Shown here in pieces: positions 57,413 to 64,000 of a DNA stretch of 64,000 nucleotides (positions within the stretch are counted from its first letter, which is position 1; each line of letters begins with the position of its first letter). The DNA lies in NCBI GenBank assembly GCA_021234155.1, contig JAJEKV010000064.1, forward strand, positions 4,464,001 to 4,528,000. Reading direction: 5' to 3'. The translations under genes and the position numbers were made by a program. Source of the DNA: Isoetes taiwanensis. Taxonomy: Eukaryota; Streptophyta; Lycopodiopsida; Isoetales; Isoetaceae. The notes under the pieces are model-generated. The model did no database searches. It worked only from the letters and a program-made list of their open reading frames with translations, and was not told the DNA's origin.

Positions 57413-60400
57413 GTGTCCTTCAAGGACAAGCAAGAGGGGTCAAACTACTCCAAAGCAGTGCGGTCCGTTTTGCAAGCAATGCCCAAGGAGAAGAGGCAGG
57501 AGTGCATAGAGAGACAGCTTTGCTTCAGGTGCTTCCAGTCGGACCACAGAACAGTGAACTGCCCCTTCGTCATGAGTGCAGCCTTAGCGGAGTTGAGTGG
57601 ATGGGACACTCCGTCTGACGACGACGGCGAGGCAGCACGCGACTTCATTCAGGGTGAGTGTCACATTTTTGCTGCCATAGATACAGAACAAGCAGAAAAT
57701 CAGTATCAGGTAATCTCCACAGTAGGGAAGGCCAAGACCAAGTCATTCGTAATCCTGATAGACTCGGGAAGTAGCCACAACTTTGCATCCCCAAGAATGG
57801 TTGAGACGTTGAAGCTGAAACCGTTGAAGTCAAAGCCGAGACCCGTGGTGTTAGCAAACGGGGGAGTAAGGCACACGGCAGGCAAAAGAATAAACTTCGA
57901 CATTGATTTGCCGGGAATCAACATCTAGATAGGGGGCAGAAGTAATGAATATTGGGAAGTACGATTTAATCATTGGAATGGAGTATCTTGGTCCAGCAGG
58001 AGCCCTCATTGATTGTGGAAAGCGGAAGGTAACCCTCACAGCGCCCAATGGCAAGATCATAGAGATTACAGGTAAAGAAGTGATTCCCATCATGCAGTGT
58101 ATGTCTAGTAAGCGGTTGCTCAAGTGCATAAAGAGCGAGCAGGTAGCATATATCTTCAAGCTTGAGATCGAAGAGTCCGAGTCAGAAGAAAGCAAGGTGC
58201 TCAGCAAGTTGCCCAAGCAGATAGCTAAGTTGATCACGGAGTTCCACGATCTCTTCCAGATGAGATCAAGCAGCTTCCTCCTTACAGGGGAGTCAAGTGT
58301 GAGATAGCACTCGAACCAGGTACGAAGCCGACGAGCAAGGCTCCGTATAGGATGACGACGCGAGAGCTGACCGAATTGAAGAAGCAATTGCAGGAGTTGC
58401 TTGACCTAGGGTTCATTAGACCTAGCGTCTCACCATTTGGGGCACCCATTCTTTTTGTGAAGAAGAAGGATGGCAGCTTGAGGATGTGCATAGATTACAG
58501 GCAGCTAAACAAGCACACCATCAAGAATAAGTACGCACTCCCCAGATCGGACGACCTGATGGATCAGCTCCAAGGGGCGAAGCTCTTCTCCAAAATTGAT
58601 CTAAGGTCAGGATCAAGGAAGAAGACGTCCACAAAACGGCTTTCAGAACCAGGTATGGGCACTATGAGTTCACGGTAATGCCTTTCGGCTTATCAAACGC
58701 CCCAGCAACATTCATGAGGCTCATGAACGACATCTTCAGGGAGTTCTTGGATACTTTTGTGATAGTATTCTTTGACGATATTCTGGTGTATAGCAGATCC
58801 CTGGAAGAACACGTACAACACCTAAGGAGAGTGCTTGCGAAGCTAAGGAGGCACCAGTTGTACGCTAAGTTGTCAAAGTGCCACTTCGCAACAGAGAGAG
58901 TAGAGTACCTGGGGCATGTGATCTCAGCGCAGGGGATTTCGACGGATCCTGCCAAGATTGAAGCAGTCATACAGTGGCCAGCGCCGAAGAATGTCCATGA
59001 GGTCAGAAGCTTTCTTGGCCTAGCAAGGTACTACAGGAAGTTTGGCCTGCAAAGATAGCGGCCTCGCTAACAGATTTGACGAGGGCGAAAAAAGTGAAGG
59101 ATTGGGCAGATCATTGGCACAAGAAAGCCCAAGCAGGGTTCGAATTGTTGAAGGAAGCTTTGACAACCGCCCCCGTCTTGATCCTGCCAGACCCAGAGAA
59201 GGACAAGCTTGTGGCAACAGACGCAAGTAAGATAGCCACAGGTGCAGTGCTCATGCAGGAAGAGCGAGTGGTAGCCTATGATTCCCGAAAGATGAACGAC
59301 GCCGAAACGCGCTACCCGACGCACGATCAAGAATTACTTGCAGTTGTCAGAGCACTAAGAATTTGGAGGCACTACCTGTTGGGGAGGAAGTTCCAGTTGG
59401 ACACAGATCATCAGAGCCTCCAATACACGTTCACACAACCACATCTCAACCTGAGGCAGCGAAGGTGGATGGAGTTCCTCGAAGAGTATGACTTTGATAT
59501 AGTTTATAAACCGGGGAAGCTCAATGTGGTAGCAGATGCGCTTTCAAGGCATCCTCTGACAACTAGAGTGCATTGCAATGCAATTTCGACGCTCTCCAGC
59601 GACTTCAGAAAGAAGATCGAAGAAGCTTTGCCGACAGATGCAAACTTCAAGGAAGTGTGAGCTAGTTTGTGCAAGGAGGCAAGAACGGATAAGGAGACGG
59701 AGACCTTCAAAAATTTTAAAAAGGAAGGTAACCTTCTGTACCATAAGAACAAGTTGTTTGTGCCTGAATTATCAGGGGTGAGGAAGTTGATTCTCCACGA
59801 CACCCACAACAGTCTAATAGTTGCCCACGCAGGATTTATGAAGACATATTTCAAAGTGCGCAGCAGCTATTATTGGCCAGGAATGAAGAAGCAAATAGCT
59901 CGCTACATCAAAGAGTGCCAGCTGTGTCAACAGACGAAGGCAGAGCAGCTTCGAATTCCAGGGGCATTAGAACCTTTAGCGGTGCCGAATGCTAAGTGGG
60001 AGGTCATCAGTATGGACTTCATAACAGGGCTCCCGAGGACAGTAAGAGGGAAAAACGCCTTGATGGTTGTGATCGACAAGTTGTCGAAGATGGCACACTC
60101 ACCGACACAGCTATGGATACAGCAAAGCTCTTCACCAAGGAAATCTTCAGGTTCCATGGCATGCCAAGAGAGATCATCTCCGACAGAGACCCAAAGTTCA
60201 TGAGTGCCTTTTGGCAAGATCTTTTTGCGACGATTCAGACGAAGCTGTCCATGAGCACGGCCTATCATCCTCAGACGGATGGGCAAACAGAGCGGACCAA
60301 CAGAATTTTGGAAGATATGCTACGAAACTATGTCTGGAACAAGCAGAGTATGTGGGAAGAGTATATTCACTTGGTTGAGTTCGCTTATAATAGCACCAAG

Positions 60401-60871
60401 CAGGAATCATCCCAAATGTCGCCGTTCATGATCAACTACGGCTACCAATGTCTAACTCCAGACACTTGGCACAATCCCGTGTCAAAAGTAGAAGTTTCGC
60501 AGCAAATGTTGGCCGACATGCAGCAGCTGGTAGAAGAGGTCCGAAGATATCTTCTTGCAGCAAGGAGTCGACAAAAGAGCGTCGCCGACAAGCATCGGAC
60601 GGTCAGAGAGTTCCAAGTTGGCGACAACGTGTGGCTCAAGATCAAAGTGAAGCAGGCAAAGCTCCGCATCGAAAATTGTAAGAAACTTGCTCCAAGGTGG
60701 GCTGGGCCTTTCAGAATAATCAAGAGAGTAGGTAACCAATCCTACAAGTTAGAGTTGCCACCACACCTGAAGATTCATAAAGTCTTCCACGTGAGTTTGT
60801 TGAAGAAGCATACTCCAAATCCAGAGGAAGTCTTGGACACTCCAACGTTGTTGGAAATGACAGAAGAGTAG
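57413..60871 (+). pseudogene. Gypsy pol: zinc knuckle, protease, RT, RNase H, integrase (disabled)
   Basis: Zinc knuckle CFRCFQSDHRTVNC at 57521-57562. Protease motif LIDSGSSHNF, Asp at 57761. RT from about 58350: [35 protein letters not shown], a small deletion near 58612 that removes the usual YHQI part, [12 protein letters not shown] and catalytic FFDD at 58768-58779. RNase H: ATDASKIATGAVL (59213 on) and DTDHQSLQYTF. Integrase: zinc-binding HDTHNSLIVAHAG to CQLCQQTK (59797-59940), MDFITGLP, DRDPKFMSAFW and HPQTDGQTERTNR. Stops occur at 57926-57928, 58305-58307, 59056-59058 and 59658-59660. Frameshifts occur near 57940, 58612, 59040 and 60095. The RT-integrase order defines Gypsy. Confidence 0.93.
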
Positions 60872-60889
60872 CTGGAGATAGTTCCAGAA

Positions 60890-61150
60890 TTGATTCTTGA
60901 TAAAGCCTTCAAGAAAACAAGGAGATCAGAGTTTCTCCAATATTTGGTCAAGTGGAAACACTTGCCGGCGGAAGACGCGACATGGGTACTTAAGAAGGAT
61001 CTAATAAAGCAGTACCCCCAGTTTATGGAGCAATGGGACGGCAAGGTCATCTCCGAAGAAATCGGCTCAGGATGTCGATTTGTGCTTAGATTAACCTATG
61101 CTAGGTATGGGTTGCATGCGTTGTTACCGATAATGGGACCACTACGGTGA
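60890..61150 (+). pseudogene. Integrase C-terminal chromodomain
   Basis: After TAG at 60869-60871 the frame continues with a chromodomain (60932-61024): FLQYLVKWKHLPAEDATWV, the aromatic W/Y core, and DLIKQYPQF. Chromodomains on integrase define chromoviruses and steer insertion toward marked chromatin. Premature stops upstream mean this copy is not made as a fusion. Confidence 0.88.
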
Positions 61151-61324
61151 TCTCTAGGACGTGGTGTAATGTCATTGTAGGCATGACCGCGGTGCTGCTT
61201 GAATGAGTTGGAAGGTAGATTAGAAAGTCTACTTCTGTCCCACGGAAGTAGATGACCTTGAGAGATAAGAGATCATGCAGGAATGCATTGATAGAAAAGC
61301 ACCTCTAGTCAATGCCTACGGGAA

Positions 61325-62868
61325 GTCACGCGTACACGCCATCCCGACTGACGTGTACGCCCCGACGTGTAGCCAAGCAAGTAGCACCCTAGGGGGCAAC
61401 TTGCAAGGTGTGTGCATTTATTTATGTGCACATCTACCCATGTGCACATTTATCCAAGTGTACACACTTACCCATGTGGACACTTTATGCCACCTAGTTA
61501 ATAAAGGCAAGTGGGCCACACCATTTATCCCACATGCTTAAAGGAAAAATGGAAAACCCTATCCCTAACCCTTTGGTCTATATAGGTAAAGGAAATCCTA
61601 ACTTGCTATTTTCGTCCATAGCATTCTAGGACTCTATTTCGCTTGCTCCAGGAGCCAAACCCGCGTCCCAAACTCTGTCTGAGCGATCTAGCTCATCAGT
61701 TTCCCCTTCTAGCTTCATCTTCTAGCAGTTCAGCAGGATGGTCGAGTTCAGAGCAGGAGGAGCGAGCCAAGAATCAGGTATTTTGTCAATTTAATAGCCT
61801 AAACTGCCTTCCTGTCATTGAATAAGTAGGTTTAGCCTATTAAATTGCCCATAGCAGCCATCTAGATCCCTAGATATCGAGCCCTAACTAAAGAACCTAA
61901 CTCTGTGATTTAGATTAGATCTTGTTCTTTAGTTCTTCTGTGATGTGTATGATGATGTATCTCTGTGGACTCATTGTATTGGGAAGGGGGGATAGAGACC
62001 TTAAATCCTGGTAGTTGATGCTCCTAGCTAGCCTCTTTAGCACACTGTAAATTCGGCCTGTGTACAAGAACCACACCTGGTTGTGGGTGAAGGGGCCAGA
62101 CTGGCTTACAAGGAGGTTCGTGTCCTGACTCATGATCACGTCCCTCTGGTAGTAAGGCCTATCAAGGACTATTGTGCACTAGACCTAATGCTCTGCCACT
62201 GCGTGAGGGCTTTGCATGGGTTCGACACTCTTGGGGTGGTGGACACCTTCCATGGAGTTCAAGTCGAGTATGGGCAGTGGCCCTCTAGTCACCTTGAGTC
62301 AGCATGTAGATCTCTGGTGGGAGTGATCCCTACCTGCCCCGTCGGAACTGGGGAGATGCAACCCAGGAATAGCCCCTTTGGCTATGCATTCGGAGGGCTA
62401 TAGTCAGGTCCCAACACTTTTCAACCTACTCTGCAAAGTGTGCACAGGAGGGACGGATGGAGTGGACTACCCTAAGCCATGTTCATATGCCAGCCAAATC
62501 CATTGCCATGAATTCTGTCTTCAATGACCTCTGGAGACCCAAGCCGTCGGTCATCCCCTTTGAGTCTGAGCCTTGGGTAGGATATCCTCGTGTGATGTAC
62601 TAATCTTTGTCTATGCAGATATGTGATGAGCCATCCTTCGAGATGGTTATGTGATGTCGTTGTTGTATACTGACATGTATGTTTACGCTTCCGCAGCTAG
62701 GTAGGCCCTGAGGGAGACAGGGTAAAATGACCCCTTCATTCTTCCCACTGGAACTCATCAAGGTTGCAGTGATACGTGGAGGGCCCTGTATCAGTATGGA
62801 GCTGGTATGGGGGATGAACTCCTATTTGTATACGGTGAGTGCACCGTATATGAGTAGGGGACGTCACA
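61325..62868 (+). repeat. Gypsy 3' LTR, lacking its first 51 bp
   Basis: This matches 46678-48215 from GTCACGCG to GTCACA. The first 51 bp of the 5' LTR (46627-46677) and a polypurine tract are not found before it; the preceding DNA (61151-61324) is unrelated. The target duplication ACATC follows at 62869-62873. Confidence 0.9.
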
Positions 62869-62873
62869 ACATC

Positions 62874-64000
62874 CTTCTCATGCATCATTCTTTGTATTCA
62901 TCCTTCTCATCCTTCATTCTTTATATTTATCCTTCTCATGTTTAATTTCCAAATAATGGTGGAGTGGCTTTAACTGCAAAGAACTAATGTTGTAAACATT
63001 ATACCACGATGGAAGATTACAAGATTGTTCTTTTCATTCACTAAACTGAGCACCTTCTCATAAACCTAGTTCATGATGTCATGATCTTAGATCATATCAG
63101 AACATTTGACTGCATAGGTAACAATTAACTATCACCTACATCTCTCTAGTATTACTTCATATATCTCGTAGATAATACCTCTATGATCTCATGACCTCCA
63201 TGTCAATATTTAGTTGCTAATATCCTATTCATCTGGATAAAACTAAAACAAGACATACCTCTAACACTAGGAAGTGGCAACAATACTAATTGTCATCATG
63301 CATTATGATTAGCCCTCTACCAATCATAATCACTTTCACTATGCAACATCCCACAATTAATGTCGTTAATTGCCAACAGAGGAGATCAAACATCGCTCTG
63401 ATACCATTATCATGAGCCTTGCCAACCCTTGGCTGGATCTACGAATCTACCAAGTATAGTGTGATTCCTAGACTACATCTTACAACGGAAGCAATGCTAG
63501 AACACGGTGAATAAAAGCTTGCTCCCATTTGTATTTGTGGACTTGTGGGCTGCTAACGAAAAGCACCATGAATTTGCATATTGCACCATTATTGAAGCTT
63601 TTTGAGAGGGAATCATGCCTCAAATTGAACGCTTGACATTGCGGTCATTTAGAATCTCATCGCGCTAGGTTGGCACTTCTCACTTGAAAAGCATCCACAG
63701 GTATTGAGATTTTTTCTCCACATTGTGTCTTCAAAGCACATAGCAATGTAGAATGTCCTTTGCTTTTATTCTTCAACATCGAGCATCAATGATGCTAAAT
63801 GAAGACATATTTATGAAACATTTGATATGTACAACTTTAATGCGTACCTGGCTTCTTGAAGTTGTTGAAATAATTGAGATTGAAGTAATTAGGATTATGT
63901 AATATATAAAATGCCATTGTCGACTTTTACAACAAATGATACAACAAACAAGTCTTATGCAATGAAACAGTAATGCGGAGAAATTTAATTCTGTAAAAAG
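62874..64000. other. Right flank: short repeat, minus-strand PBS, no gene
   Basis: TTCTCATGCATCATTCTTTG-type units repeat at about 62872-62942. The remainder is AT-rich with no coding region. The PBS signature at 63395-63406 suggests that 63407 onward is the LTR of another, minus-strand element. Confidence 0.45.
63395..63406 (-). other. Primer-binding site of a minus-strand LTR element
   Basis: GCTCTGATACCA is the exact complement of the PBS TGGTATCAGAGC used by both LTR elements in the window. On the minus strand the upstream sequence (from the right edge) would be the 5' LTR. The LTR boundary is not clear and no gag is seen to the left. Confidence 0.5.

Larger units (their letters stand above)
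46627..62868 (+). mobile_element. Gypsy/chromovirus-type LTR retrotransposon with accessory ORFs
   Basis: The 16,242-bp element is bounded by TGTGAC...GTCACA and flanked by the 5-bp duplication ACATC (46622-46626 and 62869-62873). The LTRs are about 1.55 kb and differ by a few percent by eye. Order: 5' LTR, tRNA-Met PBS, structured leader, four accessory ORFs, a nested Helitron-like insert (51044-56218), gag, protease, RT, RNase H, integrase, chromodomain, 3' LTR. Without the insert it is about 11.1 kb. Many stops and frameshifts disable gag-pol. Confidence 0.93.

Noticed and set aside
46627..62868. Two separate Gypsy elements rather than one
   Set aside because: The target duplication ACATC flanks the outer ends, and both LTRs and the coding order fit one element plus a Helitron-like insert.

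Overview
The window is nuclear DNA of a land plant. It carries one host gene cut into 22 short exons with GT-AG (one GC-AG) introns, and almost everything else is transposable-element sequence: LTR retrotransposons primed by initiator tRNA-Met, LINEs and Helitron-like elements with captured plant exons. The AT-rich background, introns up to 6.5 kb and deep TE nesting suggest a large genome (a fern or gymnosperm would fit), but I cannot fix the species from sequence alone.

Region 1 (1-20710): a plant-type cyclopropane-fatty-acid synthase, an N-terminal FAD/amine-oxidase-like domain fused to a SAM-dependent cyclopropane synthase domain, runs on + from 3448 to its stop at 19680. All 22 exons seen are open, 735 codons in total; the first ~125 residues are not visible and probably lie upstream of the window. 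Its introns hold LINE pieces, a foldback element and a 1.5 kb poly-A retroposon with target-site duplications.

Region 2 (20711-27899): a probable Helitron (20711-25349, minus orientation) carrying a PPR-like gene fragment, followed by mostly unassignable DNA.

Region 3 (27900-36235): a 5'-truncated L1-type LINE with a 15-bp target-site duplication, split inside its reverse-transcriptase domain by a Copia LTR retrotransposon (28938-34082, TSD ATTTT). Both are coding-dead, but the Copia LTRs differ by only about nine substitutions.

Region 4 (36236-46621): a 114-bp minisatellite, a fragment of a second LINE family with a (TTCTA)n tail, a diverged 350-bp duplication, and unassigned exon-like or decayed ORFs.

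Region 5 (46622-62873): a 16.2 kb Gypsy/chromovirus-type element with about 1.55 kb LTRs and TSD ACATC. Upstream of gag it has a leader with two palindromes and four accessory ORFs of unknown function, two of them placed 110-121 nt after a TATAAATA box. A second Helitron-like element (51044-56218) sits between these ORFs and gag; it carries exons of an aldo/keto reductase (+) and an O-methyltransferase (-) with their introns. Gag-pol with a C-terminal chromodomain follows, then the 3' LTR.

Region 6 (62874-64000): short repeats and a primer-binding-site signature of a minus-strand LTR element that runs off the window.
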